39,259 nucleotides of DNA from Rhodospirillaceae bacterium bin65 (GCA_002238725.1 MPMX01000043.1:1-39259); one strand, 5' to 3'; shown: positions 29,706 through 38,139, numbered from the stretch's first letter. Notes: generated from the letters alone by a model not told the origin. Numbers and translations are program-made.

Positions 29706-30737
29706 CTATTTCACCCCGGCCATCTTCCTGGCGGCCTCCAGATAGGAGGTGTCGATGATGGCGTTGACATCGACCTTCTTCTTCACCGCGCCGAGCTTCA
29801 TCCAGATCGCCTGCTGCCGGTCGATCGCAACCCTGTCGATGCTGCCGAAATAGCCCGCATAGGCGGGGCCCGGAATCCGTTGCAGGATCTTCTTCGGCAA
29901 TTTGGACCATTTGGCCAGCGTATCCAGCAGGGCCGGCGTCCACTTGCCGCCGGTGGCGTGAACGTCCTTCGCGCCCTGCAGAAAGGCGGTGAGAAACTTC
30001 TTCGCCGCGTCGGGCTTGTCTTTCAGGAATTTCGGCGACGCCGCGAAGTAAGTCTCCTGGAACCACGGCACGGCATCCTTGTAGGATTTCCAGCGCGTCG
30101 CCAGGCCCTGCGCTTCCAGCATGGTCACGATCGGTTCGACCGCGGCCTGCACGTCGATCGCCTTGTTCTTGAACGCGGCGATCCAAGCCGGCGGCGACTT
30201 GAACTTCTCGCTGTACTTGACATCCGACATGCCGAGGCCGGCCTTCTTGAGGGCTTCCCGGATCAGCAGGTTGACCGGCGAACCGAGCGGGCCGCCGTCG
30301 ACCGACATGCCGCGCAGGTCGGCGAGCGTCTTCGGCTTCTTCGCCTTCCAGACATCGGTCCGGACCATGATCCAGCTCGTGTCGCTCCACTTGGCGTTGG
30401 AACCGGCAATGGCCGAGACGATCTTCAGGCCGAAACCCTGGGTATGCTGGTTGAACATGCCGGGGCCCATGACCATCGGGGCGATGTCCTGATCGCCGCG
30501 CGCGAGCAGCGGCACCTGGGTGGTCGACGACCCGCGATAGGCCTTGACCTGCACGTCCAGGCCCTGGGCCTTGAAATAGCCCTTGTCGACGGCCAGGAAG
30601 ATCGGCAGGTAGCTGTAGACCAGCGGGTTGACCGAAGTCCGGACGGTGACCGCCTGGGCCTGCGCCAGGCCGGACGATCCGAGCATGACCGCGCCGGCGA
30701 TGGCGGCGATCGCGGTTCGTTTGTGTATCGAAATCAT
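29706..30737 (-). CDS. NitT/TauT-type ABC transporter substrate-binding protein
   Basis: A 343-residue periplasmic binding protein with a signal peptide ending in SSGLAQAQA (about residue 29). The mature N-terminus VRTSVNPLVYSYLPIFLAVDKGYFKAQGLDV is typical of the NMT1/SsuA/TauA-like family, which binds nitrate, sulfonates, taurine or pyrimidines. Two-domain features follow (ADLRGMSVDGG, AAVEPIVTMLEAQG). AAGGAGAG precedes the start. It is the last gene of the operon beginning at 35547, 61 bp after the permease gene. The operon context suggests an aromatic or N-heterocyclic acid as substrate; this is inference. Confidence 0.9.
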   Translation of the reverse strand: MISIHKRTAIAAIAGAVMLGSSGLAQAQAVTVRTSVNPLVYSYLPIFLAVDKGYFKAQGLDVQVKAYRGSSTTQVPLLARGDQDIAPMVMGPGMFNQHTQGFGLKIVSAIAGSNAKWSDTSWIMVRTDVWKAKKPKTLADLRGMSVDGGPLGSPVNLLIREALKKAGLGMSDVKYSEKFKSPPAWIAAFKNKAIDVQAAVEPIVTMLEAQGLATRWKSYKDAVPWFQETYFAASPKFLKDKPDAAKKFLTAFLQGAKDVHATGGKWTPALLDTLAKWSKLPKKILQRIPGPAYAGYFGSIDRVAIDRQQAIWMKLGAVKKKVDVNAIIDTSYLEAARKMAGVK

Positions 30738-30798
30738 GGGTCTTTACTCTCCTTCTTGATTGGCTTCCGTCCGGGACAGGGCCCGGCGGCCGCCGGGC

Positions 30799-31563
30799 CT
30801 AAACGGGTGCGGTTTTCTTCTGCCAGGGGACCAGGTAGCGTTCGAGCAGGTCCATCGACAGGTAAACGGCGAAACCGACTATCGCCGAAACGACGAGGCC
30901 GGCCATCGAGCGCTGCAGCGACAGCACCTGCCAGCTGTTCCAGATAACGTGGCCGAGGCCGGATTCGCCGACCAGGAACTCCACGGCCACGGTGCCGAGC
31001 AGCCCGAGGCCGACGGATATGCGCAATCCGCCCATCAGCGTCGGCATTGCGGCCGGCAGGGTCACCATGGTGTAGAGGTGGCGCGGGCCGGTCTCGAAAT
31101 TTTCCGCCACGTCGCGATAGATCCGGTCGATGTTGAGCACGGAATACATCGCGGAAATGAGCATCGTGAAGAACGGCCCCAGCGCGATCATGATGACGTT
31201 CGACGTTTCGTTGATGCCGACGAGAATCAGCACCAGCGGGAACAGCGCGATCCGCGGGATCGGATAGAACAGCGCGACCAGGGGATTGGTAAAGGCGCGG
31301 AACCAGCGGAAGATTCCCATGGTCAGGCCGATCAGGACGCCCGGCACGACGCCGACCGCCATGCCGATGAAAAACCGGAACAGGGTTGCGGCGGTGTGGT
31401 CGAGCAGCCCTTCCTCGCCGAACATGACGACCATGGTGATCGCCACCGACGACGGCGGCGGCAGGATGCGGACATCGATCCAGCCGAGATAGGCCAGAAT
31501 TTCCCACAGCACGAAGACGCCGACCGGACTGGCCACGACGAGGATCTTTTCGACCCGCCTCAT
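30799..31563 (-). CDS. NitT/TauT-type ABC transporter permease
   Basis: A 254-residue inner-membrane permease with about six hydrophobic segments and the conserved SsuC/TauC pattern ILPPPSSVAITMV near the start. The EAA-like cytoplasmic loop reads TLPAAMPTLMGGLRISVGLGL. The ATG overlaps the stop of the ATPase gene (ATGA). It forms a full importer with the ATPase and the binding protein next to it. Confidence 0.93.
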   Translation of the reverse strand: MRRVEKILVVASPVGVFVLWEILAYLGWIDVRILPPPSSVAITMVVMFGEEGLLDHTAATLFRFFIGMAVGVVPGVLIGLTMGIFRWFRAFTNPLVALFYPIPRIALFPLVLILVGINETSNVIMIALGPFFTMLISAMYSVLNIDRIYRDVAENFETGPRHLYTMVTLPAAMPTLMGGLRISVGLGLLGTVAVEFLVGESGLGHVIWNSWQVLSLQRSMAGLVVSAIVGFAVYLSMDLLERYLVPWQKKTAPV

Positions 31564-32423
31564 GGCGCCGCTCCGGCCGCTACAGGCGCGCGGTTTTCGT
31601 CGCTTTCCAGCGACACGACTTCCTCGCGCAGGGAATCCCAGACCTGCCGCCGCAGGTGCAGGAACCGTTCGTTGTTGCGCAGCTCCAGCGCGTCGCGCGG
31701 CCGGGGCAGGTCGATGTCGAGGATCGTCTTGATCCGCCCCGGCCGGTTGCTCATGACGGCCACCCGGTCACCGAGCACAATCGCCTCGTCCAGGCTGTGG
31801 GTGATGAAGAGGACCGTCTTGTTCGACCCTTCCCACAATCGCAGCAGATCGGTCTGGACGAGCATTTTCGTCTGCTCGTCGAGCGCGCCCAGCGGCTCGT
31901 CCATCAGCAGGACGGCCGGGTCGTTGACGAAGGCGCGGGCGAGATTGACCCGCTGGCGCATGCCGCCGGAGAGCTGGCTGGGATAGGCCGCTTCGAACGC
32001 GGACAGGCCCAGCTTGCGCAGATAGTCCCGCGCCTGGGCCCGGCAGCGGTCCTTCGGCACGTGGCGCACCGTGAGGCCGTAGGCGGCGTTCTCCAGAACG
32101 GTCAGCCACGGGAAGACGCCCTGCTCCTGAAACACCATCGACTGCAGGGGCTTGCCGTCGGTATCGACGGTGAAATCGACCGATCCGCCGAACTGCGGTT
32201 CGAGCCCGGCAAGGATGCGCAGCAGTGTGGTCTTGCCGCACCCGCTGGGGCCGACGATGCACAGGAATTCGCCTTCGCGCACGCCCAGGTCGATTTCCGC
32301 CAGCGCGACGAGTTCGCCCTCCGGGCCGTCGAAGGACTTGTTCAGGCCGCAAATCCGGATGCCGACGGCCGGATCGGAGCGGCCGCCGGAGGTCACCGCC
32401 GGATCGTCGCTCTCAGGCGGCAT
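31560..32423 (-). CDS. NitT/TauT-type ABC transporter ATP-binding protein
   Basis: A 287-residue ATPase: Walker A GPSGCGKTT, Q-loop VFQEQGVFPW, signature LSGGMRQR, Walker B VLLMDEPLGALD and switch His in LFITHSLDEAI. The start MPPESDDPAV was chosen because it gives a normal N-terminus; it overlaps the 3' end of the HAAO-like cupin gene by 11 bases. The overlap on both sides (with the cupin and the permease genes) shows that transport and catabolic genes are one transcript. Confidence 0.95.
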   Translation of the reverse strand: MPPESDDPAVTSGGRSDPAVGIRICGLNKSFDGPEGELVALAEIDLGVREGEFLCIVGPSGCGKTTLLRILAGLEPQFGGSVDFTVDTDGKPLQSMVFQEQGVFPWLTVLENAAYGLTVRHVPKDRCRAQARDYLRKLGLSAFEAAYPSQLSGGMRQRVNLARAFVNDPAVLLMDEPLGALDEQTKMLVQTDLLRLWEGSNKTVLFITHSLDEAIVLGDRVAVMSNRPGRIKTILDIDLPRPRDALELRNNERFLHLRRQVWDSLREEVVSLESDENRAPVAAGAAP

Positions 32424-32976
32424 CGCCCGTGGATGGCGACAGTTCTTCGGACAGCGCCGCCCAGCGATAGGGCGCCAGATCGATCCGCTCGTGCTCAGCG
32501 CCGCAGTTTGCGCAGCGCCGGTCTGTTTCCGAGTCGTTGAAAGCTTCGCAATATCGCTGGTAGGCCGCCTGGGAGACCAGTGTTTCGGTATCCCAGACAA
32601 ACCGCTTCAATTCCGTATCGCAACCGTCGCAGTACCAGGCCATGCCTTCGAGCCCGGGCCTGCGCGGCTTGTAGCGATGTACGACCGACGTGACGTCGGG
32701 AACGAAGCGGTGCGGCGTGCCGGCCGGAACATAGATGAAGTCGCCCGGCGCGGCGGGATGGAAACGGACGTTCGATTCCCGGAAACGGATCTGCCCGGCG
32801 CCCGTGACCAGCACGAGCATCGTGTCCTTCTCGCAGATCAGGTGGAAGGGCTGCGGCCGGTCGTTGACGCTGAGATGCAGTTGCGGATCGATCTCGTCGG
32901 GCAGCATCGGGCGTTCGTCATACGGCCCGCCCTGCGCGGCCTCCCTGACGGTCATGAAGGTCTTCTTGCGGATCAT
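32413..32976 (-). CDS. Cupin protein with CxxC zinc-ribbon tail, 3-hydroxyanthranilate dioxygenase-like
   Basis: A 187-residue protein. The N-terminal half is a cupin barrel (PGDFIYVPAGTPHRF, His89). The C-terminal tail WYCDGCDTEL...RRCANCGAEH carries two CxxC pairs and closely resembles the rubredoxin-like iron site of bacterial 3-hydroxyanthranilate 3,4-dioxygenase. The usual iron site pattern H-x5-E is not clear: His45 is followed by Glu49 and Asp51 (FHLICEKD). It may therefore be a dioxygenase with altered ligands or a non-catalytic partner of the next gene. GGGAGG lies seven bases before the ATG. Overlaps the ATPase gene by 11 bases. Confidence 0.8.
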   Translation of the reverse strand: MIRKKTFMTVREAAQGGPYDERPMLPDEIDPQLHLSVNDRPQPFHLICEKDTMLVLVTGAGQIRFRESNVRFHPAAPGDFIYVPAGTPHRFVPDVTSVVHRYKPRRPGLEGMAWYCDGCDTELKRFVWDTETLVSQAAYQRYCEAFNDSETDRRCANCGAEHERIDLAPYRWAALSEELSPSTGDAA

Positions 32977-33010
32977 GACCTGCCTCCCGGACCGGCGCCG
33001 CCGTGACGGG

Positions 33011-33697
33011 CTAGCCGGCTGCCGCCGCCGGGCCGTCGGCGTGCGCGTCTCCGGCCCGGATCATGACCTCGGTCTTGAGCCGGTATTCCTCCCAGCCCCA
33101 GGACGAAATCGGGAACTGCACGTTGAGCGTTCCGCATTCGGGGCAGGTGCGCATGCCCTCGTCCGCGTTGAACCTGTCGAAGATCGGCGGCAGGCAGGCG
33201 ACCGACGGGAAGGGATGGGTGCGATCCGTCGAGTCGTCGCCGGGCGACGCATCGAACTCCTCGAAGAAGAGCTGATGCCGGCATTTCTCGCAATGAACGC
33301 TGATGCCTTCGGTCTGCGGCGTGCCGTCGTCGGTCTGGCGCTGCACGACGCTCATCAGGGCAAAATTATCGGCGTTCTTCTCGTCCTTGAGGAAGGAATT
33401 GACGCCGTGGCGCCGCCCGCCGCAATAGACCTGCCCCGGCTGCAGCATCGCGCCGTTGGAGGTGAAATTCGTGATGACCTCGTCGACGCTGTTGTGGTGG
33501 TAGAAATGGCCGTAGCTCCGGTCCGGTCCGCCGATGAACAGCGCGCCGGCGGCCACCATGGCGCCGCGGTGCAGATAGGGAAACAGCAGCGTCAGGTTGG
33601 CGTTGCCCTTCTGCATGCAGTTGAAGAGATTGTTGTGCAGCGGCGGCCGGTCGGGCCTCGGCGGCGCGATTGTCAATTCCGATCCGTTGTCGCCCAT
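33011..33697 (-). CDS. Second cupin-like protein with CxxC zinc-ribbon tail, putative dioxygenase
   Basis: A 228-residue protein with a cupin-like core and two CxxC pairs (HCEKCRHQLFF and TCPECGTLN) near the C-terminus. The segment YGHFYHHNSVDEVITNF holds an H-x5-E pattern like the iron ligands of 3-hydroxyanthranilate 3,4-dioxygenase, and CGGRRHGVNSF supplies a further His. It shares domain order with the following cupin gene but is longer and only distantly alike. GGAG lies eight bases before the ATG. I cannot name a family member with a known substrate; ring-cleaving oxygenation is a guess from the metal-site pattern. Confidence 0.7.
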   Translation of the reverse strand: MGDNGSELTIAPPRPDRPPLHNNLFNCMQKGNANLTLLFPYLHRGAMVAAGALFIGGPDRSYGHFYHHNSVDEVITNFTSNGAMLQPGQVYCGGRRHGVNSFLKDEKNADNFALMSVVQRQTDDGTPQTEGISVHCEKCRHQLFFEEFDASPGDDSTDRTHPFPSVACLPPIFDRFNADEGMRTCPECGTLNVQFPISSWGWEEYRLKTEVMIRAGDAHADGPAAAAG

Positions 33698-33743
33698 GTT
33701 CGTCGACTCCGCTTTGTCGTCCGTCAGGAATACCGGCCCGGCG

Positions 33744-34025
33744 CTAGATCTTGCCCATCTGCTTGAGCATGCCCTCCATCTCCCCGAAGGACTGGGAGAA
33801 CTGGATTTCGTGAATTTCGTCGTAGGGCAGGCCCAACCGCTCGAACTGTTCGATCAGCGTATCCCGGCTCTCGGATTCGTAGATCGTAACGATGAAACCG
33901 CTGCCGAGGTTGACGTAGGCATGGACGAAAGACGCCAATTCCGCCCGATAGACGTGAACCGCGTTCTCGACCCACTCCTCCTGCAGCAATCCCGGGGCGC
34001 GGTGAACGGTGATGAATTGGGCCAT
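33744..34025 (-). CDS. DUF4242-like small protein
   Basis: A 93-residue soluble protein with the beta-alpha-beta pattern of DUF4242-type ferredoxin-like proteins: MAQFITVHRAP, EEWVENAVHVYRAE, FVHAYVNLGSGFIVTIYES and RDTLIEQFERLGLPYDEIHEI. Function unknown; members are often next to catabolic enzymes. It sits between the M29-like gene (55 bp upstream) and the second cupin gene, in the same operon. Confidence 0.75.
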   Translation of the reverse strand: MAQFITVHRAPGLLQEEWVENAVHVYRAELASFVHAYVNLGSGFIVTIYESESRDTLIEQFERLGLPYDEIHEIQFSQSFGEMEGMLKQMGKI

Positions 34026-34080
34026 TACGCCTACTCCACAGTGTTGTCAGGGGTTTTCGCGACTTCTGTCCGCGGCCGGC

Positions 34081-35547
34081 TCAGTGATCGCAATGGGCAT
34101 GCCCGCCATGCTCCGCGCCGGTCATCTTCATGTAGAGATGATGCCATTTGCGGCAGATGCTGAGCTCGGTGGCGGTCCAGTCCATGGGATCCTGCGCATA
34201 GTCGCGCCAGTAATCGCCGTCCATGTTGATTCCCGGAATGGCGGGGATCCAGTCCTCCTGCAGGAAATCGTCCGGATTGCCGTATTTGGCGGCGACTTCG
34301 CGGACATGCGGATCGTCGAGGGCCAGGAGCCGGCCGTCCTCGATGATGCGCTCCGTTCCGCCGTCGACGGTTTCGATATCGACATCCGGGAAATACAGGT
34401 GGACATGCCAATGGCCGACGATGGGCATGCCGCTGAGCACGGCTTCCTTCTCCATCGCGCTGGAGATGACGGAGCCGTAGCCGATGTGAACCACGCCGCT
34501 GCGCATGCGCTCGTAGAGGGCGCAGTTCCAGCCGTCCAGATAGCCAGAGCGCGGCCGATGGATCTTCGGGTTCGTCCCGATCGAATTCTCCCACCAGTAC
34601 ATCAGCCCCTTATCGGGATGGCCCGGATACTGGACGTTGTAGGTCTGGTCCAGAAGGTTGCGCAGCTTGTCGCCGAATTCGCCGCCGCCTTCGATGTCGA
34701 CCACCTTGCTACCCTCCATCTTCAGCTTGATGTGCGGGAACGGGCCAATGTGGTTCATGGTTCCGGCGACGATGCCGGTGCCGTCTTCCTTCGCGCCGGG
34801 CAGCAGGAAATTCGGCTTGCCCCACAGATGGCCGGGCAGATAGGTCCGCCCGTAGGCGACATTCTGCGGATACCACTGCTTGATGTGCTCTTCGTTGAAG
34901 TAGGTCCGCGACGAATCGAAATACTCGTCATGCGCGGTGTACCAGATGTCGGTGCCTTCCGGATCGACGATATGCATGCGCTTGGTGCGCCGGCAACGGT
35001 CCCAGGTCCATTCGTCGATCGCCTTCAAGATTTCCGCCGGCACGGTGTGGGCCGCCGACATCACCATTTCCGGCGTGATGAAGGGGAAGCGCTGGACCTT
35101 CAGCTTGCGCTCCGACAGGATCGGCCCGCCGAAGCCCCAGAGCACCTTGTCGTAAACGCCCTCGTCGTCAAGCTTCTCCCACGCCTCGAACCACTGGGCG
35201 ATCTCCTTCGTCATGTCGATGAAGAGCTCGGCCTCGTTGTGGCCTTCGAAGGTCGGTATCGGGCCGCGGTCGGCGTTGATGACCTCATATTCGCAGCCGA
35301 ATTTCTCCAGCGTCTTGACCGCCGCTTCGACGCACATGGGATGGTGCCAGCTGTCGACGCGCAGCAGAACCTTCTCGCCCTTCTGCAAATCCCAGGCGGC
35401 CCACAGGCCGGGGCTGAACTCGCGCTTGGCGACCGCGTCGAAATAGGGCAGCAGATCGTCGGCGCTCTTCGCTTCGTGGAACGGCGGACAGCGGGGCGGC
35501 CTGCGTTTAACCGTGGTATCCGGCTGAACGGGGGTGAGCTGGTCCAT
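34081..35547 (-). CDS. M29 aminopeptidase / NicX-like metalloprotein
   Basis: A 488-residue protein, first gene of the operon. The N-terminal part (KGEKVLLRVDSWHHPMCVEA, VKTLEKFGCEYEVINAD) resembles the domain of M29 aminopeptidases and of 2,5-dihydroxypyridine 5,6-dioxygenase (NicX). The C-terminal half has metal-ligand candidates EGGGEFGDKL, SGVVHIGYG, HWHVHLYFPDVDIETVDGG and a His-rich end (HGGHAHCDH). It is longer than NicX (about 350 residues), with an insert of some 100 residues containing RRTKRMHIVDPEGTDIWYT. AAGGA lies eight bases before the ATG. Hydrolase or dioxygenase activity cannot be decided from sequence. Confidence 0.65.
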   Translation of the reverse strand: MDQLTPVQPDTTVKRRPPRCPPFHEAKSADDLLPYFDAVAKREFSPGLWAAWDLQKGEKVLLRVDSWHHPMCVEAAVKTLEKFGCEYEVINADRGPIPTFEGHNEAELFIDMTKEIAQWFEAWEKLDDEGVYDKVLWGFGGPILSERKLKVQRFPFITPEMVMSAAHTVPAEILKAIDEWTWDRCRRTKRMHIVDPEGTDIWYTAHDEYFDSSRTYFNEEHIKQWYPQNVAYGRTYLPGHLWGKPNFLLPGAKEDGTGIVAGTMNHIGPFPHIKLKMEGSKVVDIEGGGEFGDKLRNLLDQTYNVQYPGHPDKGLMYWWENSIGTNPKIHRPRSGYLDGWNCALYERMRSGVVHIGYGSVISSAMEKEAVLSGMPIVGHWHVHLYFPDVDIETVDGGTERIIEDGRLLALDDPHVREVAAKYGNPDDFLQEDWIPAIPGINMDGDYWRDYAQDPMDWTATELSICRKWHHLYMKMTGAEHGGHAHCDH

Positions 35548-35657
35548 TGCGCAGTTCCTTTCTACCGTGTCGTTCGGCGTGCCCGGTTCGTAAGGCTAGT
35601 GGGTGTCGTTGCGCGTTAAATTGCCGAATTCCATCGTTGTCGCTCCCGGTCGCAACG

Positions 35658-35681
35658 GGATATTTGCATTTGCAAATATCC
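35658..35681. promoter_or_regulatory. 24-bp palindromic operator of the catabolic operon
   Basis: A perfect inverted repeat with 11-bp arms GGATATTTGCA / TGCAAATATCC and a 2-base centre. It overlaps the -10 region and the expected start of transcription of the operon, so a dimeric repressor bound here would block initiation. The regulator gene is not in the window. The site is markedly AT-rich in a GC-rich context. Confidence 0.75.
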
Positions 35682-35704
35682 TTTACGCGTTCTGCCCCTG
35701 TCAA
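35675..35704 (-). promoter_or_regulatory. Sigma-70-type promoter of the M29-like/cupin/ABC operon
   Basis: The minus strand has a -35 TTGACA (35704-35699), an 18-base spacer and a -10 GATATT (35680-35675). Transcription would start near 35668, in the middle of the palindrome, leaving a leader of about 120 bases before the first ATG. Assigned by consensus and position. Confidence 0.65.
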
Positions 35705-35826
35705 GTGCGTTCTCCGGGAAATGCCGGTCGTGGCCGGGCCCGCGTCCGAATTCCGCGCGCCGGTTCCGATATTGCGGAGATGCCGGGCAGGGATGCGTGC
35801 CTGCACACCCCTTGGCGGCGGCCAAG

Positions 35827-36294
35827 TCAGGTCACCGACTGGCTCGGCCAGGATTTGATCGCCGGATGGACTTCAGCCGCGAGCTTCTCCGCCACCGAAT
35901 CCAGGCCGGACTGGTAGAGCCCTTCGATCGAGCCGACGACCTCCGCTTCGTCGGCGCCCGACACGCCGAAATTGCCGGTCCAGGTCATGGTCGAGGTACC
36001 GTCCGGGTTCGCGCTGACCGCGATCGTCGAGACATAGTCGACCAGCGGCATCGGGCCGGCGTCGGTCATCGAATAGGTCAGTGTTCGCGCGCCGTCGTCA
36101 TGGGCGTCGAGCCGCTCCACGACCACCGCGCCGTCGCCGAGCGTGAGCGTCCGCAGCGCGCCGATGCCCTCGCCGTCGGTCTCGCAGCCGACGACCGGCG
36201 GCAGCCACTCGTCCAGCTTGCCGAAGTTGCGCACCGCCGCCCACACGGCCGGCGCCGACGCCTCTAACGCCGCCTGTTTCGTCACTGTCGGCAT
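35827..36294 (-). CDS. START/SRPBCC-family protein
   Basis: A 155-residue helix-grip protein of the polyketide cyclase/SRPBCC type. It has the typical N-terminus (EASAPAVWAAVRNFGKLDEWLPPV), GIGALRTLTLGDGAVVVERL in the middle and a C-terminal amphipathic helix (IEGLYQSGLDSVAEKLAAEV). It binds hydrophobic ligands in other family members, but no ligand is known here. GGAGGG stands before the ATG. It precedes the catabolic operon on the same strand but ends before that operon's own promoter, so co-regulation is possible, not shown. Confidence 0.85.
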   Translation of the reverse strand: MPTVTKQAALEASAPAVWAAVRNFGKLDEWLPPVVGCETDGEGIGALRTLTLGDGAVVVERLDAHDDGARTLTYSMTDAGPMPLVDYVSTIAVSANPDGTSTMTWTGNFGVSGADEAEVVGSIEGLYQSGLDSVAEKLAAEVHPAIKSWPSQSVT

Positions 36295-36449
36295 GTTACC
36301 CTCCGTGCCGGATTGGCTTTCGATACTGCGGCTCCGGGCGCGCCGTTGGCAAGCGCGCCGGATGAGGCCTTCTATACACTCGATATCCGGCGCGGTGCGG
36401 TTACTTTGGCCGGGAAGCGGCGCCTGCGGGATTTGGAGGAAACACGACC

Positions 36450-37154
36450 ATGATCGACGCTTGGTACTGGCCCACGCCGAACGGCTGGAAAATCTCCATC
36501 GCGCTTGAGGAGATGGAGCTCGATTACCGGATCGTCCCGGTCAACATCTACAAGGGCGACCAGTTCGAGCCGGAATTCCTCGCCATCAGCCCGAACAACC
36601 GGATGCCGGCGATCGTCGACCACGACCCGCCGGACGGCGGCCCGCCGCTCCCGGTGTTCGAATCCGGCGCCATCCTGATCTACCTCGCCGAGAAGACCGG
36701 CCGCTTCCTGCCGGCGGACCTGCGCGGCCGCAAGACGGTGCTCGAATGGCTGTCGTGGCAGCTCGGCGGCGTCGGCCCGATGTTCGGCCAGGCCGGCCAT
36801 TTCTCGCTCTACGCCCCGGAGCCCCTGCCCTACCCCACCGAGCGCTACCGCAGCGAAATGCTCCGGCTCTACGGCGTGCTCGACCGCCGGCTCGACGGCC
36901 GCGACTATATCGCCGGCGACTATTCCATCGCCGACATGGCGTGCTGGCCCTGGGTCATCACCTACAAGGGCCAGAAGGTCGATCTGGAGATGTTCCCGAA
37001 CGTCAGGCGCTGGTACAAGGCGCTGCAGCAGCGCCCGGGCCTGCGCCGCGGCTATGACGCCGGCAAGGAGCTCGGCAAGCTGATGCTGGAGTGGGACGAG
37101 GAAACCAAGAAGAACCTGCTGCCCGGCTACAAGCCGAAGGAAACGGCCACCTGA
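36450..37154 (+). CDS. Glutathione S-transferase, YfcG/Nu-class-like
   Basis: A 234-residue GST. The N-terminal thioredoxin fold reads WYWPTPNGWKISIALEEM, followed by VNIYKGDQFEPEFLAISPNN and ESGAILIYLAEKTG; the all-helical domain has GDYSIADMACWPW. The TPNG segment with Asn is typical of YfcG/YghU-type enzymes, which use glutathione in disulfide or peroxide reduction rather than conjugation. GGAGGAAAC precedes the ATG. The VOC gene starts 28 bp after the stop. It is divergent from the START gene. Confidence 0.92.
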   Translation: MIDAWYWPTPNGWKISIALEEMELDYRIVPVNIYKGDQFEPEFLAISPNNRMPAIVDHDPPDGGPPLPVFESGAILIYLAEKTGRFLPADLRGRKTVLEWLSWQLGGVGPMFGQAGHFSLYAPEPLPYPTERYRSEMLRLYGVLDRRLDGRDYIAGDYSIADMACWPWVITYKGQKVDLEMFPNVRRWYKALQQRPGLRRGYDAGKELGKLMLEWDEETKKNLLPGYKPKETAT

Positions 37155-37182
37155 GGCCTGCCGGATTTGCACGGAGAAACAG

Positions 37183-37650
37183 ATGATCGAAGTCAACGGC
37201 GCCGCCCATATCATCCTGACGGTCAGCCAGTGGGAAAAGGCGCGGGAATTCTATTCGGGGTTGCTGCCCTTTCTCGGGCTCAAGAAGGTCTATGACGGCA
37301 ACAACTTCCTCTACCACGTCGGCGGCCGGACGGCGCTCGGCATCCAGCGCTGCGCCGAGGAATACGCCGGCGAGCGCTTCGCGGCGAACCGGGTCGGCCT
37401 GCATCACTTCTGCTTCCGCGCCCGCAGCCGCGAGGATGTCGATGCGGCGGCCGAACAGGTGCGCAAGCTGGGCGGCCGCATCGACCGCGGCCCGCTGGAA
37501 GGCGATTTTGCGCCGGGCTATTACTATTTCGTCTTCGAGGACCCGGACGGCATCCGCCTGGAGATCAACCACATCCCCGGCAAGGGCCTGCTGGTCGGCG
37601 ACACGCCGCTCAGCCCGAGCGACGATCCCGACTGGGACCAGAACCCGTAG
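37183..37650 (+). CDS. VOC (glyoxalase/dioxygenase fold) protein
   Basis: A 155-residue protein with two beta-alpha-beta-beta-beta units. The metal-ligand positions include His9 in GAAHIILTVSQWEKA, His in GLHHFCFRARSRED and Glu in GIRLEINHIPG. Members include glyoxalase I, ring-cleaving dioxygenases and resistance proteins; the function here is open. Its TAG stop overlaps the GTG start of the lipoprotein gene by one base, and the GST gene lies 28 bp upstream, suggesting one operon dealing with reactive or aromatic compounds. Confidence 0.88.
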   Translation: MIEVNGAAHIILTVSQWEKAREFYSGLLPFLGLKKVYDGNNFLYHVGGRTALGIQRCAEEYAGERFAANRVGLHHFCFRARSREDVDAAAEQVRKLGGRIDRGPLEGDFAPGYYYFVFEDPDGIRLEINHIPGKGLLVGDTPLSPSDDPDWDQNP

Positions 37651-38102
37651 TGAAAGTCCGCAATCTCCGCCGGCAGCCGATGGCGGCGCTGTTGTTCCTG
37701 AGTCTCACGTCGCTCCTCATCTCCGCCTGCGTTGCGGCCAAACCGGCGCCGGCCGGCTGTTCGCCCCTGTTCGAGGAGGCGATGGTGACGGAAGTCTATT
37801 TCGGCTTGTCCGGCCCGGACGGACGCTCGATCCCGAGGAAGGACTGGCAGGCCTTCGTCAAGAGCGATGTCGTCGCCGCCTTCCCGGACGGATTTACCGT
37901 CATCCCGGCGCAGGGCTACTGGCGCGGTGAGGGTATGGCGAAGACGGCGCAGGAAAATTCCCTGGTCCTGAAGATCATCCACCCGGCAGGCGCCGGCGCG
38001 CTGAAGAAGCTGGCAGGAATTGCGAAAAGCTACGCCAGGCGGTTCGAGCAGCAAGCGGTTTTGCTCTCGACAACCGCTACGGATGCGGCGATCTGCAACT
38101 GA
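37650..38102 (+). CDS. DUF3574 lipoprotein
   Basis: A 150-residue protein. The N-terminus has a basic start, a hydrophobic stretch and a lipobox ISAC with lipidation Cys27 (AALLFLSLTSLLISAC). The mature domain matches DUF3574: TEVYFGLSGPDGRSIPRKDW, FPDGFTVIPAQGYWR and SLVLKIIHP. Function unknown; it would be attached to a membrane facing the periplasm. The GTG start overlaps the stop of the VOC gene by one base. Confidence 0.82.
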   Translation: MKVRNLRRQPMAALLFLSLTSLLISACVAAKPAPAGCSPLFEEAMVTEVYFGLSGPDGRSIPRKDWQAFVKSDVVAAFPDGFTVIPAQGYWRGEGMAKTAQENSLVLKIIHPAGAGALKKLAGIAKSYARRFEQQAVLLSTTATDAAICN

Positions 38103-38139
38103 CCGGACGCAATCGACAGTCCGGGGGCGCCGGCGCGGA

